A stretch of 23,663 nucleotides of DNA from positions 1-23,663 of the forward strand of contig CAXMRH010000096.1 in the NCBI GenBank assembly GCA_964196045.1, written 5' to 3'. The DNA comes from SHLQ01 sp964196045 (GTDB lineage: Bacteria; Actinomycetota; Acidimicrobiia; Acidimicrobiales; SHLQ01). The notes below the pieces were generated by a model. That model saw only the letters and a program-made list of their open reading frames with translations. It did not search any database and was not told the DNA's origin. Shown piece after piece: positions 1 to 7,135 of this stretch. How positions within the stretch are numbered: the stretch's first letter is position 1; every line of letters begins with the position of its first letter. A program made the position numbers and the translations under genes.

Positions 1-447
1 ATCGGGATACACCCGCACATCATGCTCGATCTGCGTATCGAACTGACTGAACTCCGGCGACTCCACCTCGATCAGGTTCCCGTCCGCCGTCCGAAGATCA
101 TCAAGGAACCCGCAACCATCAAGTGAGCTGTAGTCAAAGTCGGACTCCGTCTGGGGTTCCTCATCCCATCCGGCACCGAAGAACCCGCTCTCGAGCACAA
201 TGAGCTCAGCCAACTGCCCGTCCGTCAAAAGCTCAGAGTCGATGGTCGTGGTCGTCGGAGCCTCCGTCGTCGTGGTCGTCGGAGCCTCCGTCGTCGTGGT
301 CGTCGGAGCCTCCGTCGTCGTGGTCGTCGGAGCCTCCGTCGTCGTTGTCTCCGCGACCACGGCCGAATCATCGCCGCCGCACCCACTCGCAACAAACGCC
401 GCCACAACAACCAATAGGAGAACTCGTCGCACAACAATTCCTCTCAT
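1..447 (-). CDS. Lipoprotein with Thr-rich repeat linker (partial, C-terminus off window)
   Basis: The reading frame stays open to the left edge, so only about the first 149 residues are seen. The N-terminus has basic residues, a hydrophobic stretch and a Cys at residue 23 (AFVASGC), a lipoprotein signal. This is followed by an acidic spacer and a low-complexity linker of EAPTTTTT units, then a globular part beginning near residue 70 (IDSELLTDGQLAELIV). The linker probably spans the cell wall and presents the domain outside. Two starts are possible: ATG at 447, or GTG at 432, which has AGAGGA six bases upstream and still leaves a full signal peptide (Cys 18). The spacing favours GTG. I do not recognise the globular domain; the family and function are unknown. 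Confidence 0.8.
   Translation of the reverse strand, partial: MRGIVVRRVLLLVVVAAFVASGCGGDDSAVVAETTTTEAPTTTTTEAPTTTTTEAPTTTTTEAPTTTTIDSELLTDGQLAELIVLESGFFGAGWDEEPQTESDFDYSSLDGCGFLDDLRTADGNLIEVESPEFSQFDTQIEHDVRVYPD
248..343 (-). repeat. Four tandem 24-bp units encoding EAPTTTTT-type linker
   Basis: Four near-perfect 24-base units run head to tail at 248-271, 272-295, 296-319 and 320-343. They are in frame inside the lipoprotein gene and encode alternating Glu-Ala-Pro and Thr runs. Because 24 is a multiple of 3, copy-number change by slippage would lengthen or shorten the linker without a frameshift. Confidence 0.9.
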
Positions 448-612
448 CAACCCGCCTGTCTGCTCTCCTGCCAAGTTAGCAACCGGGGGCCGCGTTGCAG
501 CCCACTCCAAATAATCGGTAGGGCCCACGTATCCCCCGGGCAGTAGCGGGCAGCAAAGTGGCCAGCCACGCAAGCATCATCGCACACCTCTCTTGCCAGT
601 ACGCTTGGGGCA

Positions 613-909
613 GTGACCGAGACCAATCCACGTGCACTTCCCGATGCCTCTCCCCCGGTTTGGGCCCGAGTCCTCGCCGTTGTGTCGATTCTGATCGCAG
701 GAGCCTCCGGAGGCTTGATTGGCTGGTCGGTCATGGATCTGCAATGTACGAGCGACTGTTCGACGAGCGCTGCAGTCGCCGGCGTCGTCGGGGCACTTTC
801 GTGTGCGGTTGGTGTGGCCGTCGTTGCCACGCTCACCTTGCGTGCCATGTCTGAATGGCGGGCGATCGAAAACCGAGACCGAGCCCGACGTGATCGAGGC
901 CTCTCGTGA
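613..909 (+). CDS. Small two-TM membrane protein
   Basis: This is a 98-residue protein starting at GTG. Two hydrophobic segments (about residues 17-38 and 54-76) flank a short loop holding two Cys (LQCTSDC, residues 45 and 49). The C-terminal tail is strongly basic and Arg-rich. Its stop overlaps the GTG start of the following phosphatase gene in a GTGA junction, which suggests translational coupling and supports it as a real gene. A competing frame at 558-854 has no such link and no coherent composition. The family is not recognised. The two loop Cys could form a disulfide if the loop faces outward. No function can be assigned. Confidence 0.65.
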   Translation: MTETNPRALPDASPPVWARVLAVVSILIAGASGGLIGWSVMDLQCTSDCSTSAAVAGVVGALSCAVGVAVVATLTLRAMSEWRAIENRDRARRDRGLS

Positions 910-1667
910 TCAGCAACGAAGAGTTCAGAACGATCGCCCAAGCCATCGCCGAGGCAGTCGGCGTTGAGGCAGGTGAGCGGCGGCAGGCCGATTTCTCTTG
1001 GTCGACCAAGTCATCAACATCGGACGTGGTCACCGAGATCGACATGTGGGCGGAGGACGAGATCGTCCAGCGGGTGCTCAAGCTTCGCCCCGACGACGGT
1101 TTCCTTGGCGAGGAGGGCACGTCCACTCCAGGCACGACCGGCGTCCTGTGGGTGATCGATCCGATCGACGGCACCACGAATCTTCTCTACGACATCCCCG
1201 GTTACAGCGTGTCCATCGGCGTTCAGGTCGAGGGCACAACCGTCGCCGGAGCAGTTTTCGATCCAGTGCGACGCGAGCTCTTCTCCGCAGCAGCGGGAGG
1301 AGGCGCCACCCGAAACGGCGATCAGATCAAGGCGTCGAGCGCCTCCGACCTCTCGGTCTCGCTGATCGGTACCGGGTTCTCGTATCGAGCAGAACAGCGG
1401 CGAGACCAAGCCGAGATCCTGAAAACCGTGCTGCCAGCGGTCCGCGACATTCGACGGATGGGCGGTGCAGCCCTGGATCTGTGCGCGGTCGCGTGCGGTC
1501 GCCTCGACGGGTCGTACGAACGGGGATTGTCGCCGTGGGACTCGGCCGCAGGTGCCCTGATTGCTGTCGAGGCTGGCGCGATCGTCGACGATCGCGACCT
1601 CACTTGGGCGAGTGCTCCGGGTATTGCTGACGCGTTCCGCGCTTTGCTCGTTACCGCCCGCGCTTGA
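906..1667 (+). CDS. Inositol monophosphatase family protein (SuhB/HisN-like)
   Basis: This 253-residue protein has the usual length for the Mg2+-dependent, Li+-sensitive phosphatase family. Visible metal and catalytic motifs are GEE at residues 68-70, the signature WVIDPIDGTTNL from residue 82 (Asp85 and Asp88), and WDSAAG at residues 211-216 (metal-binding Asp212). The likely reaction is hydrolysis of myo-inositol-1-phosphate to inositol. Relatives dephosphorylate histidinol phosphate (HisN) or fructose-1,6-bisphosphate, and sequence alone does not separate these. The GTG start overlaps the preceding stop (GTGA). If it is an inositol phosphatase it would supply phosphatidylinositol, the substrate for the PimB homologue encoded at 10409-11557. 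Confidence 0.9.
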   Translation: MISNEEFRTIAQAIAEAVGVEAGERRQADFSWSTKSSTSDVVTEIDMWAEDEIVQRVLKLRPDDGFLGEEGTSTPGTTGVLWVIDPIDGTTNLLYDIPGYSVSIGVQVEGTTVAGAVFDPVRRELFSAAAGGGATRNGDQIKASSASDLSVSLIGTGFSYRAEQRRDQAEILKTVLPAVRDIRRMGGAALDLCAVACGRLDGSYERGLSPWDSAAGALIAVEAGAIVDDRDLTWASAPGIADAFRALLVTARA

Positions 1668-1685
1668 CGTCCGCGACCGTGGTAC

Positions 1686-1714
1686 CTGACGCAAACATTT
1701 TTCGCGCCTAATGT
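1686..1714 (+). promoter_or_regulatory. Candidate sigma-70-type promoter for the mtrA-like operon
   Basis: In the 97-bp gap between the phosphatase and the response regulator, CTGACG (1686-1691) and TAATGT (1709-1714) are separated by 17 bases. They match the -35 and -10 consensus at four and four or five positions. No other motif pair in the gap is as good. Assigned by eye only. Confidence 0.35.
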
Positions 1715-1764
1715 GCGCACAAGCGGATCCTCCGTCAGTGGTGTGACCAAAGGAAGTGAAGACC

Positions 1765-2445
1765 GTGGGGACTCGTATTCTCACTGTTGAAGACGATGAG
1801 CGGATTCGCACGGCTGTCCGCATGGCACTCGAGGATGAGGGTTGGGAAGTCGCCGAGGCCGACAACGGCGAAGATGCCTTGTTGAAATTCGGACAACACC
1901 CGACCGACGTCGTCCTCATCGACATCATGCTCCCCGGCATCGACGGATTTGATGTCTGCCGATCTATTCGTCGAGTCTCCGACGTCCCGATCGTTATGGT
2001 CACCGCTCGCGCCGATACCCATGACGTGGTCGCCGGCCTCGAAGCAGGAGCCGATGACTATCTCACGAAGCCCTTCGCTCCCAAGGAACTCTCCGCTCGT
2101 ATCCGCGCCTTGCTTCGGCGCTCGCGCACCGGCGCAACCGCCACTGGCGACCTCTCATTTGGAGACCTCGAGGTCATCCCCGACCAGGGAATGGTCAAAC
2201 GGGCGGGCGAAGAGGTACATCTGACCAAGACCGAGTTCAGGTTGCTCGTCGAACTGGCGTCCGCACCTGGAAAAGTCTTCTCCCGCGAGTCCCTCCTCGA
2301 GAAGGTGTGGGGGTATGGCTACTTCGGAGATGGCCGTCTGGTCGACGTCCACATCCGGCGTCTCCGAACCAAGATCGAGGCCGACCCCGCCGATCCCCAG
2401 CACGTCGTAACAGTCCGAGGCCTGGGCTACAAGCTGCAAACCTGA
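1765..2445 (+). CDS. mtrA: OmpR-family response regulator, MtrA-like
   Basis: DNA-binding response regulator of 226 residues: receiver domain (about 1-115) followed by a winged-helix OmpR/PhoB effector domain (about 130-225). The receiver has the acidic pair EDD near residue 10, the phospho-acceptor Asp53 (LIDIMLPG), Thr80 and Lys102 (YLTKPF). The effector shows the typical LTKTEFRLL and VDVHIRRLRTKIE helices and the GLGYKL wing. I chose GTG at 1765 over GTG at 1756 because AGGAAG at 1751-1756 sits at correct spacing only for 1765. The histidine kinase gene follows after 10 bp and a GerMN lipoprotein after that, the order mtrA-mtrB-lpqB known in actinobacteria. In that system MtrA controls cell-wall and division genes. 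The mtrA name rests mainly on synteny. Confidence 0.85.
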   Translation: MGTRILTVEDDERIRTAVRMALEDEGWEVAEADNGEDALLKFGQHPTDVVLIDIMLPGIDGFDVCRSIRRVSDVPIVMVTARADTHDVVAGLEAGADDYLTKPFAPKELSARIRALLRRSRTGATATGDLSFGDLEVIPDQGMVKRAGEEVHLTKTEFRLLVELASAPGKVFSRESLLEKVWGYGYFGDGRLVDVHIRRLRTKIEADPADPQHVVTVRGLGYKLQT

Positions 2446-2455
2446 TCGGGCAATC

Positions 2456-3865
2456 GTGATTCGCCTCCGTCTCGGCCTGCGTTCGAGGGTTACCGTGGCT
2501 TTCGCCCTGGGCGGGCTGATCGTCACTGTGTTACTCACGCTGATCACACTCACGACTACCCGGCAGGTCTTGTTGGCCGATCGCGACGATGTGGCCGAGT
2601 TGATCGTGTTCGCGAACGCCTCTCGTGTACAGCGGCTGTTGGGTGGTGACCTCGATCCGGGCGCAGTCGGCGGCGTGGTCGACTCGCTCAATACCACTGC
2701 TGGTTCGCGTCCGCTGCTGATCACCGACGATGGCAACTTCCCTTTCGATCCTTCTTCATTCACCCTGGACGACGTTCCCCCGGATCTGCAGGCGATCACG
2801 TTCGAAGGAAGGGTTGGTCGTATTCGGACCTCAGTCCAGGACACGCCTGCAATCGTCTACGGCGTGCCGTTGCAAGGTTTCGACAACGTTGTGTACTTCG
2901 AGGCGTTTCCGCTCGCTGAAGTCGAAGACACGCTTGAGACATTGCAGCTGGTGCTGCTCGGCGGCGGCCTCATCGTTGCGGCGCTTGCTTCCCTCGCTGG
3001 GCGATTTGCAGCCAGTCGAGCCCTGTCCCCGCTTCGCGAGGTGAGCGACGCCGCGGAAGCCATCGCCGGGGGTCGACTCGACACCCGACTCGACCCTGAG
3101 GGAGACGAAGACCTCGAAAGACTCGTGGCCTCGTTCAACGAGATGGCCGGCAGCTTGGAGGAGCGCCTCCAGCGCGACGCAAGGTTCGCATCAGAGGTCA
3201 GCCACGAACTCCGCAGTCCCCTGATGACTTTGACCGCGTCGGTCGAAGTGCTCGAGAACGCACGACACGAAATGCCCGAGCGCTCACGGACTGCACTCGA
3301 TCTCCTCGCCAGCGACATTGTTCGCTTCCGCACGCTTGTCGAGGATTTGCTCGAGATCAGTCGCTTTGATGTCGGCACGGCTCAGTTGCAGGCCGACCCC
3401 CTCTTGTACGCCGAGTTCGTCCGGGCCGCCGTCGATATCACCTCAGTCGACGGTGTCGAGGTGATCGTGGACCCAGACGCCGAGGATGTCATCGTCGTGG
3501 CGGAGAAGCGCCGACTTGCTCGCGTCGTCGCCAACCTTTTGGACAATGCGGCGAAGTACGGGGGCGACGAGCTGCGTGTGGTGGTGAGTCGGACGGCAGA
3601 TTCGGTGTTGATGGCGGTGGAAGACAACGGCGCAGGTGTGCCGCACGAGGAGCGATTTGTCATCTTCGACCGTTTCAGCAGGGGTGGCGCTGGCGGTCGG
3701 CGAGGATACGACACCGGTGTCGGCCTTGGTCTATCACTCGTGGCCGAACACGTGAATCTCCACAATGGGCGCGTCTGGGTTGAGGATCGGCCCGACGGAC
3801 AATCCGGGGCCCGGTTCGTGGTAGAGCTCCCCATCGACGACGAACCGCCGGGAGAGTTCGCATGA
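2456..3865 (+). CDS. mtrB: Sensor histidine kinase, MtrB-like
   Basis: Membrane histidine kinase of 469 residues. Order: TM1 (about 12-35), extracytoplasmic region (about 36-160), TM2 (about 163-187), HAMP linker (188-240), HisKA dimerisation domain with phospho-acceptor His250 (SEVSHELRSPL), and HATPase. The ATPase has an N box (NLLDNAAKYG, 360-369), a G1 box (DNGAG, 390-394), an F box (FDRF) and a G2 box (GVGLGLSLV). All catalytic boxes are intact. Its partner is the regulator encoded 10 bp upstream. The stop overlaps the ATG of the downstream lipoprotein (ATGA). The GTG start has only a weak ribosome-binding site (CGGGCA), so coupling to upstream translation is likely. No recognised sensor fold is visible in the external loop. 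Confidence 0.88.
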   Translation: MIRLRLGLRSRVTVAFALGGLIVTVLLTLITLTTTRQVLLADRDDVAELIVFANASRVQRLLGGDLDPGAVGGVVDSLNTTAGSRPLLITDDGNFPFDPSSFTLDDVPPDLQAITFEGRVGRIRTSVQDTPAIVYGVPLQGFDNVVYFEAFPLAEVEDTLETLQLVLLGGGLIVAALASLAGRFAASRALSPLREVSDAAEAIAGGRLDTRLDPEGDEDLERLVASFNEMAGSLEERLQRDARFASEVSHELRSPLMTLTASVEVLENARHEMPERSRTALDLLASDIVRFRTLVEDLLEISRFDVGTAQLQADPLLYAEFVRAAVDITSVDGVEVIVDPDAEDVIVVAEKRRLARVVANLLDNAAKYGGDELRVVVSRTADSVLMAVEDNGAGVPHEERFVIFDRFSRGGAGGRRGYDTGVGLGLSLVAEHVNLHNGRVWVEDRPDGQSGARFVVELPIDDEPPGEFA

Positions 3866-4515
3866 CCCGTTTCAGAAATGGCCCGCTCGTCATGTCCATT
3901 GTTCTTGCGCTGCTCGTGGGTGCGTGTGGGATTCCCCTTGATGCCGAGCCCGAGGTCATTGCCTCGGACCAGCTGCCGCAGTCTCTGCAACCTGGTACCT
4001 CCACGACCACGACGCTGCACGATCGTCTGACCCAAGACGTGATCATCTTCCTGGTGGATCCCGGTGATGGCGAGGCGTCGTTGGTTCCCGTTGAGCGCCA
4101 GGTTCCGGTTGTCGAAGTGGGAACGGCCGAACTGGAGCTCTTGACACTCGAGCAGTTGTTGGTCGGCCCCACGAGTGAAGAGCAGTTAGAAGACAACCTC
4201 ACGACCGCGGTGGTGGCATCGGGTGATGATCCAATCGCGGTGCTCAGCCTGCGACGACCGGTCGAAAACCAAATCGTGGTGGTGCTGTCCGAACCTCCAG
4301 CGATCGAGGGCAGCGAGCGCATCGTGTCGTTCGCTCAGCTCGTGTACACGCTGACCCAGTTGGACACCACGACCAGAATCAGGTTTCTCGTCTTGAACGA
4401 CGCAGGCGAGGAAGAAGACATGTCCGTCAAGACCGATACTGAAGAGGGCGACGTCCGACGGCCCGTCGGCCGCGACGACTACTCGACCCTGGCCCCACTG
4501 CGCAGTCCTTCCTAG
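3862..4515 (+). CDS. GerMN-domain lipoprotein, short LpqB-like
   Basis: Lipoprotein of 217 residues with a signal segment and lipobox ending at Cys22 (LALLVGAC), a short Thr-rich spacer (TSTTTT), and a GerMN-like domain at about residues 52-185. That domain contains the pattern VPVERQVP...LEQLLVGPT...SFAQLVYTLTQL. Full LpqB proteins, which sit downstream of mtrB and modulate MtrB, are far larger (about 580 residues) and carry a beta-propeller-like region after GerMN. Here only the GerMN part exists, and nothing downstream encodes the rest because pfkA lies convergently 28 bp away. The ATGA overlap with mtrB argues for co-expression. The role as an MtrB accessory is inferred from position. Confidence 0.8.
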   Translation: MTRFRNGPLVMSIVLALLVGACGIPLDAEPEVIASDQLPQSLQPGTSTTTTLHDRLTQDVIIFLVDPGDGEASLVPVERQVPVVEVGTAELELLTLEQLLVGPTSEEQLEDNLTTAVVASGDDPIAVLSLRRPVENQIVVVLSEPPAIEGSERIVSFAQLVYTLTQLDTTTRIRFLVLNDAGEEEDMSVKTDTEEGDVRRPVGRDDYSTLAPLRSPS

Positions 4516-4517
4516 TT

Positions 4518-4540
4518 GCAGCCTTCGTGATTTCGGCTGC
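4518..4540. terminator. Hairpin in the convergent lipoprotein/pfkA gap
   Basis: GCAGCC (4518-4523) pairs with GGCTGC (4535-4540) around an 11-base loop, filling most of the 28-bp gap between two convergent genes. There is no clear U-tract on either side. A shared terminator for both directions is plausible from placement, not proven. Confidence 0.4.
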
Positions 4541-4543
4541 CGC

Positions 4544-5569
4544 TCAGGCCATGAATGTGCGCGCGACCTCGAAAAAGGTCGGACTGACGTATTTGAGCTC
4601 TGTGACGGCATCGGCGATCCGAACCCGTCGCATTTCTCCGCACTGGTAGGCGATCATCGAACCAAAGTCCTGTTCGTGGGCGGCTCGAGCCGCCTCCACG
4701 CCGAACCAAGTCGCCAGAACGCGATCGTAGGCAGATGGTTCGCCACCACGTTGCACGTATCCAAGCACTGTCGTGCGGGTTTCGAAACCGGTTTGTGCAG
4801 TGATCTCCGATGCGACGAGTTCTCCGATGCCGCCCAACTTGATGTGGCCAAACTCATCGAACCTCTCCTCGGGGATGTTAAACGTCCCCGGAACCGGCTT
4901 TGCCCCTTCTGCAACGACGACGATCGATGCGAACTTGCCCCGCTGGTGACGCCGTCGCAGTGATTCACAGATCTCAGCTATGTCGAAGGGGTGCTCGGGA
5001 ATCAGCGTGAGCGTCGCGCCGCCAGCGAGACCGGCCCATGTCGCGATGTGGCCAACATGTCGTCCCATCACTTCGACCACCATGACCCGGTCATGACTCT
5101 CTGCGGTGGTGTGCAGACGGCCAATGGCTTCGGTAGCGATGTCGACGGCCGTCGCAAATCCGAACGTCATCTCGGTGAGGCCGATGTCGTTGTCGATGGT
5201 TTTGGGTACACCGAGGACCGGGAACCCGAGCTTGTGCATTTCCTCAGCGCAGGAAAGCGTGCCTTCGCCTCCGATGGAAATCAAAGCGTCGATGCCGTTC
5301 TTTTCGAAGGTCGCGCGACATTGGTCTGTGCCATCACGTGTCGTGAACGGATTGATTCGAGTCGTACCCAGAATCGTGCCACCGCGTGTGAGGAGTCCTC
5401 GGCACCCTTCGACGTCGAGGGGCATCCACTTGTCCCCCATGACACCCCGCCAGCCATCGAGGAACCCGATCACTTCGTTTCCATCTTGTGTGGCCTGTCG
5501 GACGACTCCGCGGATGACGGCGTTGAGACCCGGGGCGTCACCACCGCCAGTGAGAACTGCAAGTTTCAT
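4544..5569 (-). CDS. pfkA: 6-phosphofructokinase, ATP-type by active-site residues
   Basis: Cytosolic glycolytic enzyme of 341 residues that phosphorylates fructose-6-phosphate to the 1,6-bisphosphate. Motifs: N-terminal GGGDAPGLNAVIRG, the nucleotide loop GGEGT (residues 100-104), PKTIDND (122-128) with catalytic Asp126, and MGRHVG (168-173) for the sugar phosphate. The residue equivalent to E. coli Gly104 is Gly103. In pyrophosphate-dependent enzymes it is Asp, so ATP use is predicted. Lys123, where E. coli has Gly, is typical of the Streptomyces-type ATP enzymes (group III). It is divergent from glpK with 93 bp between starts and convergent with the lipoprotein gene. The ATG start gives the expected family N-terminus. 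Confidence 0.93.
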   Translation of the reverse strand: MKLAVLTGGGDAPGLNAVIRGVVRQATQDGNEVIGFLDGWRGVMGDKWMPLDVEGCRGLLTRGGTILGTTRINPFTTRDGTDQCRATFEKNGIDALISIGGEGTLSCAEEMHKLGFPVLGVPKTIDNDIGLTEMTFGFATAVDIATEAIGRLHTTAESHDRVMVVEVMGRHVGHIATWAGLAGGATLTLIPEHPFDIAEICESLRRRHQRGKFASIVVVAEGAKPVPGTFNIPEERFDEFGHIKLGGIGELVASEITAQTGFETRTTVLGYVQRGGEPSAYDRVLATWFGVEAARAAHEQDFGSMIAYQCGEMRRVRIADAVTELKYVSPTFFEVARTFMA

Positions 5570-5649
5570 TGGCAGGAGCCTACGGCCTCGACGACGCGTG
5601 AAGATGTGCGATCACCAGAACAGATCGACTCGGTCGGAGCCCCATCTTC

Positions 5650-5662
5650 TACGCTGACAGCC
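5650..5662 (+). promoter_or_regulatory. Candidate -10 for a leaderless glpK transcript
   Basis: TACGCT (5650-5655) fits the actinobacterial -10 pattern TANNNT. The glpK ATG begins seven bases after it, about where transcription should start. No Shine-Dalgarno sequence precedes the ATG. Together this suggests a leaderless mRNA. Confidence 0.3.
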
Positions 5663-7135
5663 ATGGCAGTTGTTGTAGCAATCGATGCAGGTACAACAGG
5701 CGTTCGTTCGATCGCCTTCAGCGAAACGGGCAAGCCAGTTGGCTCTGCGTATCGCGAATTTCCCCAGTACTTTCCCCAGCCTGGTTGGGTCGAGCACGAT
5801 GCTGGTGAGATCTGGGATGCCGTCGTGGCCACCCTCACCGAGCTCGTCGCCTCGTTGGACGAGACGGTCGCAGCGATCGGCATCACGGACCAACGCGAGA
5901 CGGTCGTCGTCTGGGACAAGTCGACCGGGGAACCGCTGCACCGAGCCATTGTGTGGCAGGACCGAAGAACCGCTGAACGATGCAGCGAGTTGGCCGACGC
6001 TGGCCACCTCGATCTCGTGCGACGCACCACCGGTCTCGTCCTGGACCCGTATTTCTCCGCCAGCAAACTCGAGTGGCTGATTCGGAATGATCACATCACG
6101 GTCGATGCAAATACCGCGTTCGGCACGGTCGACAGCTGGCTCGTGTGGAAACTGACGGGCGGGTCCACACACATCACCGACACCACGAACGCAAGCCGAA
6201 CCCTGTTGTACGACATCGGTGCGCTCTCCTGGTCAGACGACATGCTCGACATGTTTGGGATTCCCGCCTCCATCCTTCCCGAGGTACGTCCATCGTCTGG
6301 TCGGTTCGGCACGACCGCGATGAACCTTCCGATCCCTGGGGGTCTTCCGATCTCCGGGATCGCAGGCGACCAGCAGGCATCACTGTTCGGACAGGCGTGT
6401 TTCGCCACCGGTTCTGCGAAGAACACCTACGGCACGGGCTCGTTCATCCTGATGAACGTCGGCGACACGAAGCCCGAACCGGTCGACGGCTTGCTCACGA
6501 CGGTCGGGTGGACGCTTGCCGATGGATCGATGACATATGCGCTCGAAGGAGCGGTGTTTGTAACGGGCGCCGCCATCCAGTGGCTGCGCGATGGCCTTGG
6601 CATCATCGAGGACGCTGCGGAGATCGGTCCGCTCGCGGCATCGGTCGAATCGAGCGACGACGTCTTCGTCGTGCCAGCGTTCACTGGTTTGGGCAGCCCC
6701 TGGTGGGACCCGAACGCGCGCGGCACAATCGTGGGTCTCACGCGGGGAACCACCCGCGCGCACATCGCACGGGCCACAGTCGAGGCGATGGCGCTGCAGA
6801 CCCGAGACGTGATCGATGCAATGGCGACGGCCGGAGGAGTGTCGGTCGAGAGCCTCCGGGTCGACGGAGGGGCATCGGTCATGGAGCTTCTGCTACAGAT
6901 CCAGGCTGATCAGATCCGCGTTCCCGTGCACCGTTCGGCCATTGCAGATACGACGGCGTTAGGTGCTGCGTACTTGGCTGGCATTGCAGAGGGAGTCTGG
7001 TCGGGAACCGACGAAGTCGCCGCAGCGTGGCAGTCCGACCTGACAGTTGAACCCAGCGGCGACGCGAGCGAGGCCGACGCATTACACGCGAGGTGGCTCG
7101 AGGCCCTGGAACGAAGCCGCAACTGGGCTCGTTAG
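5663..7135 (+). CDS. glpK: Glycerol kinase
   Basis: FGGY-family kinase of 490 residues making sn-glycerol-3-phosphate from glycerol and ATP. Visible are the N-terminal phosphate loop (DAGTTGVRS), glycerol contacts Arg78-Glu79 (DQRET), WQDRR, Tyr130, the family segment GTVDSWLVWKLTGG, and the catalytic Asp236 in GIAGDQQASLFGQ. The adenosine site includes GTGSF and GLGSPWWDP. The open frame extends upstream to 4991, but that part is antisense to pfkA. The ATG at 5663 gives the exact family N-terminus (MAVVVAIDAGTTG). It is the only plus-strand gene in this part of the window and ends in a four-base overlap with the convergent glucokinase gene (TTAG holds both stops). Confidence 0.95.
   Translation: MAVVVAIDAGTTGVRSIAFSETGKPVGSAYREFPQYFPQPGWVEHDAGEIWDAVVATLTELVASLDETVAAIGITDQRETVVVWDKSTGEPLHRAIVWQDRRTAERCSELADAGHLDLVRRTTGLVLDPYFSASKLEWLIRNDHITVDANTAFGTVDSWLVWKLTGGSTHITDTTNASRTLLYDIGALSWSDDMLDMFGIPASILPEVRPSSGRFGTTAMNLPIPGGLPISGIAGDQQASLFGQACFATGSAKNTYGTGSFILMNVGDTKPEPVDGLLTTVGWTLADGSMTYALEGAVFVTGAAIQWLRDGLGIIEDAAEIGPLAASVESSDDVFVVPAFTGLGSPWWDPNARGTIVGLTRGTTRAHIARATVEAMALQTRDVIDAMATAGGVSVESLRVDGGASVMELLLQIQADQIRVPVHRSAIADTTALGAAYLAGIAEGVWSGTDEVAAAWQSDLTVEPSGDASEADALHARWLEALERSRNWAR

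Noticed and set aside
248..343. Possible CRISPR array from regular short repeats
   Set aside because: Units are contiguous with no spacers and lie in frame within a lipoprotein gene; they encode a Thr-rich linker.
1756..1764. GTG at 1756 as the response regulator start
   Set aside because: It overlaps the AGGAAG ribosome-binding site, which is properly spaced for GTG 1765.
4544..5569. Pyrophosphate-dependent phosphofructokinase
   Set aside because: The diagnostic position in GGEGT is Gly, not the Asp of pyrophosphate enzymes; Lys in PKTIDND alone is shared with Streptomyces-type ATP enzymes.
4991..5662. Long N-terminal extension of the glycerol kinase frame (714 residues in total)
   Set aside because: The extension is antisense to pfkA, and ATG 5663 gives the exact glycerol kinase N-terminus.
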